From: JBBSDP01 sp963754335
Lineage (GTDB): Bacteria; Planctomycetota; Phycisphaerae; Tepidisphaerales; Tepidisphaeraceae
Assembly (NCBI GenBank): GCA_963754335.1
Contig: CAVWFQ010000003.1
Span: forward strand, 1,364,001-1,428,000
DNA: 64,000 bases
Reading direction: 5' to 3'
Shown here piece after piece: positions 8,913 to 19,475 of the stretch. The translations under genes were made by a program, and so were the position numbers. Every line of letters begins with the position of its first letter. The stretch's first letter is position 1. A model generated the notes under the pieces. It was not told the DNA's origin. It made no database searches and saw nothing but the letters and a program-made list of their open reading frames with translations.

Positions 8913-9818
8913 TCATGAGGTGGCGGCGGCAGCCTTGGATGCCAACGTGACCGGCTGCACGTCAACCGAAACAGCCAGAGAATGACGGTGACCGCCGACC
9001 ACTACGCCGCGTACCGGCGCCAGATCGTCGTAATCCCGTGCCCAGGCGAGTGTAATGTGCTGTGTCGAAGGGATGGTCCCGTTGGTTGGATCGAAATCGA
9101 TCCATCCAAAATCCGGGAAAAAACAGGATACCCACGCATGGGAGGTGTCGCATCCCACCAGGCGCGGCCGGCCCGGCGGAGGCTTGGTTACCAGATAGCC
9201 ACTCACGTAACGAGCGGCCAGACCCATCGAACGCAGGCAACCAATTTGCAGATGGGCGAAATCCTGGCAGACGCCATGTTTATGCTTAAGCACTTCAACT
9301 GCCGGCGTGCCGATGACCGTGGCGCGGGTGTCAAAGGTAAATTCCCGAAAAATTCTCTCCGTCAGATCCGTAACGCACTCCAGCAGCGGCTTCCCGTCGG
9401 GAAAGCTGGCGACGGCATACGCGTGAAGCTCCGGTCCCAGCGCAACGTACCGAGACTCGAACGTGAACTGCTTTGCATCCAGCAAGTCCGAATCACGCCG
9501 CCTTTTCAACGTCTGGCTTACCTGTTCCCATGCCGGGGACCAGAGAGTCGTCGGGGGAACGAACGCCTGCATCTCCACGTCGCTGAACGCCGCAATCTTC
9601 AGGTGATCGTGCGGTTCTTCAAGGCTGAACCAGGTGGCCGAATTGCCAAAAAAATCCTGGCGCGAGGTTCGTGTGGGCGGGTGCGGGGTGATCGAAAGGG
9701 AATGGGAGATCCGCTTCTGCCGAGGCGTCTCGCGCGGCATGAGATGCACCACGTTGTGGCACAGCGGGACCGGATCGCTGTAAAAATATTCGGTGATGTG
9801 GGCGACTTTGTACTTCAT
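8913..9818 (-). CDS. Transglutaminase-like cysteine protease-fold protein
   Basis: This 301-residue protein begins with the bacterial transglutaminase N-terminal domain (MKYKVAHITEYFYSDPV). It continues into the catalytic core with GVCQDFAHLQIGCLRSMGL (Cys), DTSHAWVSCFFPDFGW (His) and DFDPTNG (Asp), a complete Cys-His-Asp triad. The closest known arrangement is the DUF403/ATP-grasp/transglutaminase cluster thought to make or modify peptide bonds on unknown substrates. Its ATG overlaps the stop of the upstream gene (ATGA), so the two are translationally coupled. Confidence 0.87.
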   Translation of the reverse strand: MKYKVAHITEYFYSDPVPLCHNVVHLMPRETPRQKRISHSLSITPHPPTRTSRQDFFGNSATWFSLEEPHDHLKIAAFSDVEMQAFVPPTTLWSPAWEQVSQTLKRRRDSDLLDAKQFTFESRYVALGPELHAYAVASFPDGKPLLECVTDLTERIFREFTFDTRATVIGTPAVEVLKHKHGVCQDFAHLQIGCLRSMGLAARYVSGYLVTKPPPGRPRLVGCDTSHAWVSCFFPDFGWIDFDPTNGTIPSTQHITLAWARDYDDLAPVRGVVVGGHRHSLAVSVDVQPVTLASKAAAATS

Positions 9819-12373
9819 TTGGGTGGCTCCTCGCCAAGACCGTCCAGGCTGCGAGTGATCGCCGCGTGGCTGAAGTAAATCTGGCTGATCAATTCCGACA
9901 CGCGGCCCATGCCGTCGATCACATCCGTCATCAACTCATCGAGTCCCGCGCGAATTTGATTCGCGTCCGGCTGGCAGGTTGACGGAAGATCGGCGAGTTT
10001 GATCTGCGTGCGGAGCTTCAGGACCGCCTGGCGATCCGGGAAGCGTTGCGGATGGCCGGCCTCGCGCGGCAGGTGGGCGAGATGTTCGTCCAGCGCCGCA
10101 ATCTGGAATGCCACGGAACGCGGATTGGTTTCGTCGGCCACCAGCAGATCCACCACCGCCGGCGCCTGGAGTTGCGTCAGATAGCGCCGTCGATAAGTGA
10201 GCGAGCTGTCGGCGATTTCCAACACGGCATCGAGCAACGCCGGCTCGGCGGGTACGACTTCGACGAGCGTGTTTCGGATGAGGCGCGCGACAACGATTGC
10301 CCGTTCCAATCGCATCCCGATATCGAGAAACCGCCACGCCTGGCCACGCGTCATCGATTCGGCTACAACCCCGCCGAATCCGATGAATCCGAGCGTTAGA
10401 CGGTTGAGCAGTTCCACGACACGGCCGATCTGTTCATCCTCGACATCGCTGTCAAAATCGGCCAGGTCGCGCTCGATCCCCTGAAGGATGCGCCAGCCGT
10501 CGGCCGAAATGCGATCGCGCAGGCCGCGGACCAGCTCGTGTACATGCGATACGGCCGGTCGCAGGCCGGCCAACGCGGCGGCATCAAAAACCTCGCGCAG
10601 CACCGGCCCGAACGTCGGCTCGTCGAAGCGGTAACGGCCGTGGCCGAGCAGCGCACGCGTCAGCATCTGGACCGTTCCCAGCGCGTCGGCGCGGCCCAGA
10701 TCGAGGAAGCGGCCGAAAAGCGTGCGGGCGATGCGCAGGTCCCCCTCCCCACGTTGCACGTATCGTCCGAGCCAGAACAGGTCATCGGCCACCCGGCTGG
10801 TGAGTTCGCCGCCGCCGCGGCTCAATTCCACCTGCTGCGATGCCGAGGAAAGCAGGCTGATTTCGTTGACCGGACCGTCACCCTGGATCCACGTGTCTTT
10901 GCTCCCGCCGCCGCGCTGCATCGAAACGACGCGCGAATCGGCCGAGCCGGTCACGCGCGTCAGCGCGCCGGGCATGACGTCGTAAGTGCCCTGATTCGCC
11001 ACGGCGTGGGCGCGAACCACGAATCGCCGCGCCTCGATCTCGTCACCGTTCAGGACGGGCGCTGTTCGCGAATCGACATATTCCTGCGCGACATAATCCG
11101 CCGGGCGGGCACGGATGTGGGAGGCCAGCTCGTCGAGCTGTTCGCGGGAAAGCTCGCCGCCGAATTCGGGGTCGGATCCGACCGTCGGGTAGGCCGGCTT
11201 GATCACCAGCTCAGCGAGATGGTCCAGCACATACTTCAGCGACTCGGGATCGCCGCACCACCATGTCTGCACCGACGGCAGCTTGAGCTCCTGGCCGAGC
11301 AGGCGCTTGCAAAGCGACGGGAGGAAACTCAAAAACGCCGGCCCCTGCACCATCCCGCTGCCCAATGCGTTGGCGACGGCAACGTTTCCCTCGCGAACCG
11401 CCTCCACCAGCCCGGGCACGCCAAGATAGGAATGCTGAAACAGCTCGAGCGGGTCGCAATAATCGTCGTCGACGCGGCGGAGAATGACATCGACGCGCTG
11501 GAGCCCGCTGAGCGTCTTGAGATAAACGACCCCTTCGCGAACGGTCAGGTCATTGCCATGGACCAGTGCAAAGCCGAGATATCGCGCCAGGTAGGCGTGT
11601 TCGAAATACGTTTCGTTGTAAGGTCCCGGCGTCAGCAGAACGACGCGCGGATTTTCCCGATTGGCCGGCGCCAGTGACTTAAGCGTCTGCCGCATGGCCA
11701 TGAAAAACGGAGCAAGGCGAAAGACGTTGCACTGCCGGAATGCGGTGGGAAGCACGCTGGAAATCACGATTCGATTTTCCAGGCAATAACCGGCTCCGCT
11801 GGGCGCCTGCGTTCGATCGTTAAGAACCTGAAACTGGCCGTCGGCCAGGCGCACCAGGTCGGCCGAATAGAGATGCAGCCATTTCTGCTGCGGCAACGAA
11901 ATTCCATGACACGCCCGCAGGAAGCCGGGATTGGCGTAGACCAGCTCGAGCGGCAGCCATCCTTCGGTGACACTCCGAGCCGGCCCGTACAGATCCGCGA
12001 GAAGCGCATCGAGCAATTGAGCCCGCTGAATCAAGCCGTCGGCGACGACTTTCCACTCCGCTGCCGAAAGCAGCAGCGGAATCAGGTCCAGGTTCCAGGG
12101 CCGGCCATGGCCCTGCGGGTCCCCGTAGACATTGTGGGTGATTCCGTTTTCACGGATGAGACGGCGGGCCTGTTCCCAGCGGCGGACAATTTCCGAAGGT
12201 CCCAGGTCATCCAGGACATTGACGAGCATTCCCCAATGCGACCGCAGTGCCCCATCCGGCTCGACCATCTCGTCGCTGGCAATTTTCCGGTCGGCATACG
12301 CGCAGCAAACCCGCGTGATCGAGCGATGGCGGGATTGCTGGTGTCCGTCGTCATAACCGACAAAAAGAGTCAC
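9815..12373 (-). CDS. Circularly permuted ATP-grasp / alpha-E (DUF403) fusion
   Basis: This 852-residue protein joins two families usually encoded separately. Residues about 30-510 are a circularly permuted ATP-grasp domain (DUF404/407 type), with NVYGDPQGHGRPWNLDLIPLL, VILRRVDDDYCDPLELF and LVIKPAYPTVGSDP visible. Residues about 535-845 are an all-helical alpha-E domain beginning SRVADDLFWLGRYVQRGEG. ATP-grasp enzymes form amide bonds using ATP; the alpha-E partner's role is not known. The N-terminal start is uncertain because the first 35 residues are not conserved. An operon with the flanking transglutaminases is expected from other genomes. Confidence 0.85.
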   Translation of the reverse strand: MTLFVGYDDGHQQSRHRSITRVCCAYADRKIASDEMVEPDGALRSHWGMLVNVLDDLGPSEIVRRWEQARRLIRENGITHNVYGDPQGHGRPWNLDLIPLLLSAAEWKVVADGLIQRAQLLDALLADLYGPARSVTEGWLPLELVYANPGFLRACHGISLPQQKWLHLYSADLVRLADGQFQVLNDRTQAPSGAGYCLENRIVISSVLPTAFRQCNVFRLAPFFMAMRQTLKSLAPANRENPRVVLLTPGPYNETYFEHAYLARYLGFALVHGNDLTVREGVVYLKTLSGLQRVDVILRRVDDDYCDPLELFQHSYLGVPGLVEAVREGNVAVANALGSGMVQGPAFLSFLPSLCKRLLGQELKLPSVQTWWCGDPESLKYVLDHLAELVIKPAYPTVGSDPEFGGELSREQLDELASHIRARPADYVAQEYVDSRTAPVLNGDEIEARRFVVRAHAVANQGTYDVMPGALTRVTGSADSRVVSMQRGGGSKDTWIQGDGPVNEISLLSSASQQVELSRGGGELTSRVADDLFWLGRYVQRGEGDLRIARTLFGRFLDLGRADALGTVQMLTRALLGHGRYRFDEPTFGPVLREVFDAAALAGLRPAVSHVHELVRGLRDRISADGWRILQGIERDLADFDSDVEDEQIGRVVELLNRLTLGFIGFGGVVAESMTRGQAWRFLDIGMRLERAIVVARLIRNTLVEVVPAEPALLDAVLEIADSSLTYRRRYLTQLQAPAVVDLLVADETNPRSVAFQIAALDEHLAHLPREAGHPQRFPDRQAVLKLRTQIKLADLPSTCQPDANQIRAGLDELMTDVIDGMGRVSELISQIYFSHAAITRSLDGLGEEPPK

Positions 12374-12492
12374 CGCCGAGACTCGGAGAGCGCAGAGAAC
12401 TCAATCACGAAGATCAATAATTGATTTAGAGTGATGCAATCCCATTCTTCTCGGCGAACTCTGCGTCTCTGCGGTGAACGCCCCTTGTTATT

Positions 12493-15400
12493 CTACACCT
12501 GTCGCAAATCGAGCGTGAAGGGGAGCTCCTTGTTGATTGGCAATTCGGTAAGACGCAACGGCCCCGGTGTGTGGCCGAAGGCGTAGAACCGGTTGATGCG
12601 ACGGCCTTCGGCTTCGTTGGCATTTACCGGGAATCGCTCGTAGTTTCTTCCTCCCGGATGCGACACGTGATAGGTGCATCCGCCAATCGAACGCCCGGCC
12701 CACGTATCCACCACGTCAAATGTCAGCGGGGAGTGAATCGGAATCGTTGGATGCAGGCAGTTGGCCGGCTGCCAGGCCCGATAGCGAACGCCGGCGACGA
12801 ACTGCCCATTGGTTCCCGTCGGATGCAGCGGTACGCGGACGCCGTTGCAGGCGATGACATGGCGCGAATCCACCATGCCGTTGACCCGCACCTGAAGCCG
12901 TTCGAGCGAGGAATCGACGTAGCGGACGGTGCCGCCCGCCGCCGGCTCTTCGCCCAGCACATGCCATGGCTCAATCGCCTGCCGAAGCTCGAGAACGACG
13001 CCGCGCTGATCGATTGTCCCATAGTGCGGGAAGCGGAACTCCATGTGCGGCGCGAACCATTCGGTCTTGAGCGGATAGCCGGCCTGATTCAGTTCGTAAA
13101 CCACATCCTGCAAATCGTCGCTGATGAAATGCGGCAGCATGAACCGGTCGTGGACTTCGGTTCCCCATCGCACCAATTGAGCATGGTAGGGGGCTTTCCA
13201 GAATCGTGAGATCAGACCGCGCAGAAGTAGTTGCTGGGTGAGGCTCATCTGCGCATGCGGGGGCATTTCATAGCCTCGCATCTCGACGAGCCCGAGTCGG
13301 CCGGTTGACGATTCCGGCGCGTAAAGCTTATCGATGCAGAATTCAGCGCGATGCGTATTCCCCGTGGAATCGACCAGCAGGTTTCGGAAGATGCGGTCCA
13401 CGAGCCAGGGGGGGCAATCGGCGTGATCGGGAGTCTCCTTGAACGCCAACTCCAGCTCGTAAACCTGGTCGTTTCGCGCTTCATCCACGCGCGGCGCCTG
13501 GCTCGTCGGGCCGATGAATTGCCCGCTGAACAGGTAAGACAAAGCCGGGTGATTGTGCCAATACCCGACCAGGCTTTTGAGCAGGTCCGGCCGACGTAAG
13601 AAGGGCGAATCGGCGGGCGTCGAACCGCCGACGACGATGTGGTTTCCGCCGCCCGTTCCGGTGTGCCGGCCGTCGAGCATGAACTTTTCGGTGCCGAGCC
13701 GGCACTGGCGGGCCTCTTCGTACAAAGCGGTTGTGTTGCTGACCAGCTCATCCCAGCTTTCGACCGGTTTGGTATTGACCTCGATCACGCCGGGATCCGG
13801 CGTCACCTTGACTAAATTCATTCGCGGGTCGTAGGGGGGTGGATATCCCTCTATCAGGACCGGCAATTTCAGGTCGGCCGCCGAATCCTCCACCGCCGCC
13901 GTCAGCTCCAGATAATCATCGAGATAGCGGAGCGGCGGCATGAAGACGCGCACGACGCCTTGCCGTGTCTCGACGCAGAGCGCCGTGCGAACGATCCACG
14001 GCGCCGATTCGCCCGGACGCGGTCGCCGATCCGGGCTCGCCCGGTAGTTTTCCGGCGATTCCAGTCCGCGCGGATCGATCCCGACGCCGCTCATCTGATC
14101 AACGACCCCGCCGCCCCTGGTCGACAAACCCGCGCGGCAATCGCGGCTCGGGAGCGCCGGCAATGTAGCGCTGCCGCGACATCGCTTCACGTGATGCAAG
14201 CGGCATCCGCTCCGCCCACGGATCCTGCGGATGTAGATGCGGATAATCCGTCTTGGCCACCCAGGGGATCGATTCGAGCGGAAGCCGGAATCCCATGGGC
14301 GAATCGCCGGGGACCAGATACATCCGCTCTGGCCGGAAGAACCAGGCCCCGCTGATCCATGCGCCGGTCCCATCGGTGTAATGTTCCCGCCGCAACGGAA
14401 GCGCGTAGCCAATCACCTTGTCCAGCCCCTGCTCGAAGACTCGCGCCAGCCGGGCGCGCTCTTCGGGGTTCTCCAGTTTCGATTCGTGCGCGTCGACGTT
14501 GACTGGAAGCCGGCGTTCTTTCCACAGGTAATACCAGACGTCTTCGTAGCCGGGGGTGACGAATCGCGCCTCCAGGCTGAGGCGTTCGGTCAGGCGGATC
14601 GCCAGCGCGCGGGCGTCATTTTCAGTGTATTTGTTGGCCTTCGTTTCGTCGGCGACCAGGGCCGGGTCGCGCCAGATCGGCTCGTTATCCTTGCGCCAGT
14701 ACAAGCCCAGCGCCCACCGCGGCAGCGATTCGCCGGGATACCATTTTCCCTGGGCGTGGTGCAGAAATCCCCCGGGCGCGAAGCGGTCGCGCAGCCGCCG
14801 GACGAGCTGGTCCGCGCAGCTTGTACTTGTTCGGCCCCATCGCCTCGGAAGTCCATTCCGCGCCGTCCATGTCGTCGATGGAGACAAACGTCGGCTCGCC
14901 GCCCATGGTCAGGCGTACGTCGCCGCGTTTGAGGTCGGCGTCGACCTGCTGGCCGAGCGCCTCGATCTCCGCCCACTGCGCATCGGTATAGGGCTTGGTG
15001 ACGCGCGGATCTTCAGAGATTCGCGTCACGGTCATCGAGAATCCGAAACCGTCCTGGTCTTGCGAGCTGCCGTCCCCTTGTTCAGCGCCGTCTTCCGGAT
15101 CGCTGGTGACGATCGATTCATTGTCGAGGGAGACGAATCCCGTAATGGCGGCGGCGTTGGCCGGCTCGGCGGTGCAGGCCAGCGGGATATGCCCTTCGCC
15201 GGCCAGCAGCCCGGAAGTGGGATCGAGCCCGATCCATCCCGCCCCCGGCAGATAGACTTCCGCCCAGGCGTGCAGATCGGTGAAGTCGCTGGTCGCGCCG
15301 CTCGGGCCGTCCAGGCTCTTGACGTCCGCCTTGAGCTGAATCAGGTATCCCGAAACGAATCGCGCCGCGAGGCCCAGGTGGCGCAGCACCTGCACCAGGA

Positions 15401-15955
15401 GCCAGGAACTGTCCCGGCACGAGCCGCTGAGCAGCGTGAGTGTTTGCTCCGGCGTCTGGATGCCCGGCTCCAGGCGGATCAGATATTTGATCTGGCTCGC
15501 AAGCTGCTGATTCATCCCGACCAGATAATTGACCGTGGGAACCTTTTCCTTGCGGACGGCGGCGATGAATTCGGCCAGTTTCGGAGTAACCGGTTCCGGC
15601 GTCAGATAAGGCGCCAGTTCTCGGGCGAGTACTGCGTCATATTTGAACGGAAACGTCTCGGCTTCCGTTTCCAGAAAGAAGTCGAATGGATTGATGACCG
15701 TCAATTCGGCGACAAGATCGACTTCGACAGAGAATTCCTTCGTCTTTTTCGGGAAGACCAGCCGGGCCAGGCGATTGCTGTAAGGGTCCTGCTGCCAATT
15801 GACGAAATAATCGTCCGGTTTCACCGTCAACGAATAGCTTGTCACCGGCGTGCGGGTGTGCGGCGCGGGCGCAGCCGAACCACCTGAGGCGAGAGCCACA
15901 CCGGCCGGGGATATCGATAAGACGTCTTGTGATTCAGCGCAACGCGAATGGCCAT
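12493..15955 (-). CDS. Transglutaminase-DUF2126 protein, three frameshifts
   Basis: The true start is ATG 15955 (MAIRVALNHKTSYRYPRPV, the family's usual beginning). The frame breaks near 15860, again near 14830 and again near 14130. The reassembled product is about 1,150 residues. It has an N-terminal domain, a transglutaminase core (GSCRDSSWLLVQVLRHLGL for Cys, DLHAWAEVYLPGAGW for His, GLDPTSG for Asp) and a long DUF2126 region (LTMGGEPTFVSIDDMDG onward, ending INKELPFTLDLRQV). It opens the three-gene operon running to 8913. Three breaks in one otherwise well-conserved gene argue for sequencing errors rather than decay. Confidence 0.82.
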
Positions 15956-16239
15956 ATTCGTAACAGTCCGTCTGACACCTCAGATACGCGCTTTCAGCGG
16001 CCAGGTGGGGTTTGCCGCCGAGTTGGTTGACTCCCACTATAGCGAACGAATCGCGACAGTCGAATAGCGGCTGATGCCCAGAACGCGCAGGCTTGCCCGG
16101 ATTACCCGGTCGCTGTTAACGAGGCGCAACGGTCGGTGAAAGTAAGATTAATGGCCGCAGGGTGCATCCGCCCGAGTTCGTGCCTTCGTTCAAATCTCCC
16201 GCTACACTCCCCAATTCCTCAAAGACACAAGGAGTTGGC

Positions 16240-17664
16240 ATGAGCGAGCAGCATCGAATTGAAAAAGATTCCATGGGGGAGATGCAAATCCCCCATGATG
16301 CGTATCACGGGGCGCAGACGGCGCGGGCGGTCGAGAATTTTCCTATTTCCGACCTTCGCTTCGGACGCCGGTTCATCGCGGCGATGGGGTTGATCAAGTC
16401 GGCCTGCGCTCAGGTCAACCACGATCTGGGATTGCTCGACGAGAAGCGGCGCACGCTGATCCAGCAGGCGGCGGCCGAAGTCATCGACGGGAAACTCGAT
16501 GCCCATTTCGTTATCGATATTTTCCAGACCGGCTCCGGCACGTCGACCAACATGAACGCCAATGAGGTGATTGCGGCCCGCGCCAACGAAATCGCGACCG
16601 GAAAGCGTGGCGGACGCGACCCTGTCCATCCCAACGATCACGTCAACATGGAGCAGAGTTCGAACGACGTGATTCCCACCGCGATGCACGTATCGGCAGC
16701 AACGGCGATGAAGGAATCACTCCTGCCCGCCCTCGATCACCTTGCCAGTGCGCTTGAAAGAAAAGCCAAAGCCTTCGACGACGTGGTGAAGATCGGCCGT
16801 ACCCATCTGCAGGACGCGACGCCAATCCGGCTCGGGCAGGAATTGTCGGGGTATGCGGCCCAGGCGCGGCTTTCGTTCGAGCGATGCCAGAAGGCCATCC
16901 GCTCTCTGCGCGAGCTTCCGCTCGGTGGAACCGCCGTTGGCACCGGAATCAACTCCCACCCCGAATTCGCCGCCCGCGCCGTTCGTGTCATCGCCCAGAA
17001 GACCGGCATCGAGTTCGTCGAAGCGCAAAATCATTTCGAAGCCCAGGCCTCTAAGGACGGGATCGTCGAAGCCAGCGGGCAACTGAAGACGATCGCCGTC
17101 AGTCTGACGAAAATTGCCAACGACATCCGCTGGCTGGCCAGCGGCCCGCGCTGCGGGATCGGAGAGATCAGCATTCCCGCGACCCAGCCGGGCAGCTCGA
17201 TCATGCCCGGCAAGGTCAATCCGGTCATGAGCGAGATGGCCTTGCAGGTGGCCGCCCAGGTCATCGGAAACGATGCCACCGTAGCCTGGGCCGGCGCATT
17301 CGGCAGCACATTCGAGCTCAATGTGATGATGCCGGTGATGGCTTACAACATTTTACAGTCGATCCATCTCCTGTCCCGCGCCGCCACGGTCTTCGCTGAC
17401 CGTTGTGTGGACGGTATCGAGGCCAATCGCGATCGCTGCGAAGCACTCGTCGAACAGAGCCTGGCGATGTGCACCAGTCTCGCCCCGCTTATCGGCTACG
17501 ACAAAGCCGCCGATGTCGCGAAGGAGAGCTTCAAGTCCGGGAAGACCGTTCGCCAGGTAGCGATGGAGAAGAAGCTGCTCAGCGAAGCGGAACTCAATAA
17601 GGCGATGGATGCGCGACGGATGACCCAGCCGCAGGCGGATATGATCGGGAGTGGAGGAGGATGA
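16240..17664 (+). CDS. fumC: Class II fumarate hydratase
   Basis: This 474-residue enzyme interconverts fumarate and malate in the TCA cycle. The signature GSSIMPGKVNP is intact. Other active-site stretches are SGTSTNMNANEVIAARA, HPNDHVNMEQSSNDVIPTAMH and KIGRTHLQDATPIRLGQE. Length fits the homotetrameric cytosolic class II family. I chose ATG 16240 (MSEQHRIEKDSMGEM) because AAGGAG lies just upstream; the longer ORF start is not supported. It is transcribed divergently from the transglutaminase operon and stands alone. Confidence 0.95.
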   Translation: MSEQHRIEKDSMGEMQIPHDAYHGAQTARAVENFPISDLRFGRRFIAAMGLIKSACAQVNHDLGLLDEKRRTLIQQAAAEVIDGKLDAHFVIDIFQTGSGTSTNMNANEVIAARANEIATGKRGGRDPVHPNDHVNMEQSSNDVIPTAMHVSAATAMKESLLPALDHLASALERKAKAFDDVVKIGRTHLQDATPIRLGQELSGYAAQARLSFERCQKAIRSLRELPLGGTAVGTGINSHPEFAARAVRVIAQKTGIEFVEAQNHFEAQASKDGIVEASGQLKTIAVSLTKIANDIRWLASGPRCGIGEISIPATQPGSSIMPGKVNPVMSEMALQVAAQVIGNDATVAWAGAFGSTFELNVMMPVMAYNILQSIHLLSRAATVFADRCVDGIEANRDRCEALVEQSLAMCTSLAPLIGYDKAADVAKESFKSGKTVRQVAMEKKLLSEAELNKAMDARRMTQPQADMIGSGGG

Positions 17665-17752
17665 GGGGGTGGAAATTTCTCTTTTTACGCTTTAAAGGGA
17701 TCGACGCCGGATTGAGCATGGCCTGTTAGCGACGCCGTCATTTAAATTGGAT

Positions 17753-18550
17753 TCAGCTTCCTTCGTCCGGGCTCGCCGCAACGCCGGGGGGCAGGGATTT
17801 ATTCGTTCGCTTACAGATCTCGGCAATCAAACGTTCGCATCGCTGAAGCGGGACTTGACGGGTCAATCCAGGATTGACGGGTTGCGTGGCTTGCAGGGAA
17901 TCAAGCAGGAATAATCGGGTTTCGATGAGCCGTTGGAGCGTGGATTCATCGCCCAGTCGATTCAGTATGTCCGTCGCGATCGAATCAATTCCTTCGGGAT
18001 ACTCGGCATCGGAAGGCTGCTGGAATAACAACGAATAGCATCGATCGCGCAATCCCTGCTCCCCATATTTCTGGCGCGTGATCATCGCCTCCTTGAGGTG
18101 GCGATCGACTTCTGTCCGCGCCGCAACGTCCTCGGGCGAAGGGTCGGAGATCGGCTGAGCCCAGCGCTGGACGGCACGAGCCATCGGCAGTCCGTCCGGT
18201 AGCATTTCGAGCGTGTCGGCCAGAATAGCGGCGCTGTTCTGCGTGAAGTCATCGAAATGGCCGTACGCTTGCAAACGAATAGCCAGGACTTCCCAGTGCA
18301 GATCGCAAGCTTCCTCAACCCGTCCCATGGCGCGGAGAGTCCGTCCCATCTGGCTCAGAGCGCACTGTGTTTCAGCGCCTCGGCGACCTTCCCGGCGCGT
18401 CCGCCGCCTCACGAGTGCCCTCAGAATATCCAGATCGCCGGACTCGCGATAATGGATGGCGTGCAGCAGCGTCGCATCCAGCGCGTCGGCCTGAATCGCG
18501 TCCGGGGCCGAATCGCCGGCTGAATCTTCCCAATGTTCGTCGTCGCGCAT
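17753..18550 (-). CDS. Helical, TPR-like protein, last gene of the modification operon
   Basis: The product has about 265 residues, rich in Leu, Ala and Arg. An acidic N-terminus is followed by helix pairs such as CALSQMGRTLRAMGRVEEAC, resembling tetratricopeptide repeats. No enzyme motif is seen. It lies 15 bases after the preceding TPR gene on the same strand and closes the long minus-strand operon that contains Pup and the ubiquitin-like cascade. TPR proteins commonly act as adaptors, so a substrate-receptor or scaffold role is possible (inference). Confidence 0.6.
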   Translation of the reverse strand: MRDDEHWEDSAGDSAPDAIQADALDATLLHAIHYRESGDLDILRALVRRRTRREGRRGAETQCALSQMGRTLRAMGRVEEACDLHWEVLAIRLQAYGHFDDFTQNSAAILADTLEMLPDGLPMARAVQRWAQPISDPSPEDVAARTEVDRHLKEAMITRQKYGEQGLRDRCYSLLFQQPSDAEYPEGIDSIATDILNRLGDESTLQRLIETRLFLLDSLQATQPVNPGLTRQVPLQRCERLIAEICKRTNKSLPPGVAASPDEGS

Positions 18551-18565
18551 GATGATCAACCGTTG

Positions 18566-19455
18566 TCAGGCGACTCGATCACCCACAGTGTCCCCCAATC
18601 GCAAAAAGAAAGCGTGAGATTCAGCGCTCAAGCGCGGGCGAATGGCCTCGAGAAGAGGGTGGAGGAGCCAGCTATTGTGGCTGCCTTCGCCCTGCAGCAC
18701 GTTTTGCAACGCCGAGAGGGGGCCGGTGGCATCCTGGCCGGCGAGCGTCGCCAGCAGGGCGCGAAGATAGTGGATTCTCACGTTCACAAATGGCGGGGCG
18801 TCGGCATGGTTCTGCGCGGCACGCTCCACCGCTTCGATCGCTTCGGCATCCCGCCCCGTTGTCAGAAGCACGCGCGCTAGATGGCAATGGGTTCCGGCGG
18901 GCTCGAAATTTCTCGAGATGAGAATGCGGTAGATTCGCTCGGCGTCGTCGTATTGCCCGTTCATATAGGCGGTGAATGCGATCTCGCGCGCCTGGAGAAG
19001 CTTATCGTCGTCGCGACTCGCAAGCAGGATGTGCGCACGCAAGCGCCGGCGAACCGCATCCGTGTCATTCCCTCTGCCCGCCTTCTGCAACATGTCGTCG
19101 AGGGCGCAGCCATCTCAGACATCTGCTCGTCATTCATGCCGCTCTTCGCGATGGTTTCTACGGCTTTCTGATAGAAGGAATCCGCCTCGCGGGCCCGGCC
19201 GGTCTTGGTCATGATCTGTGCGATCGCCAGCAGCAGGAGGGGCGCTACTTCGCCGTGGCCGGAGTCATATTTCAATTCATCGAGTTCCAGTCGCAGGCAT
19301 TGTTCCACGGCTTCGAGGCTGTTGAGCTTTCTCGCACTCGCAGGCCGGGATAGAAGCAGGGCTCCAAACGCCTGGGCGCAGATCTCATCGTTTCGGAGGT
19401 GTTGCTCCCACACATCCAGCATACAGATCGAATCGGAAGACGAGGTTGCAGTCAT
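18566..19455 (-). CDS. TPR protein, frameshifted
   Basis: The start is ATG 19455 (MTATSSSDS) behind GGAG. The frame breaks near 19105, where one added base joins ...MSEMAA to ALDDMLQKAGRG. The joined protein has about 296 residues with repeated TPR-like helix pairs (LLLLAIAQIMTKTGRAREADSFYQKAVE, AFTAYMNGQYDDAERIYRILI, HLARVLLTTGRDAEAIEAVERA, here described by motif). It follows the AAA gene by about 20 bases. It is probably an adaptor or scaffold acting with the upstream ATPase, from operon context only. Confidence 0.68.
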
Positions 19456-19475
19456 TTGGCGCTCCAACTGGCGAA

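Noticed and set aside
10538..11677. 379-residue plus-strand ORF opposite the ATP-grasp/alpha-E gene
   Set aside because: Shadow frame; the minus-strand protein has clear family motifs throughout.
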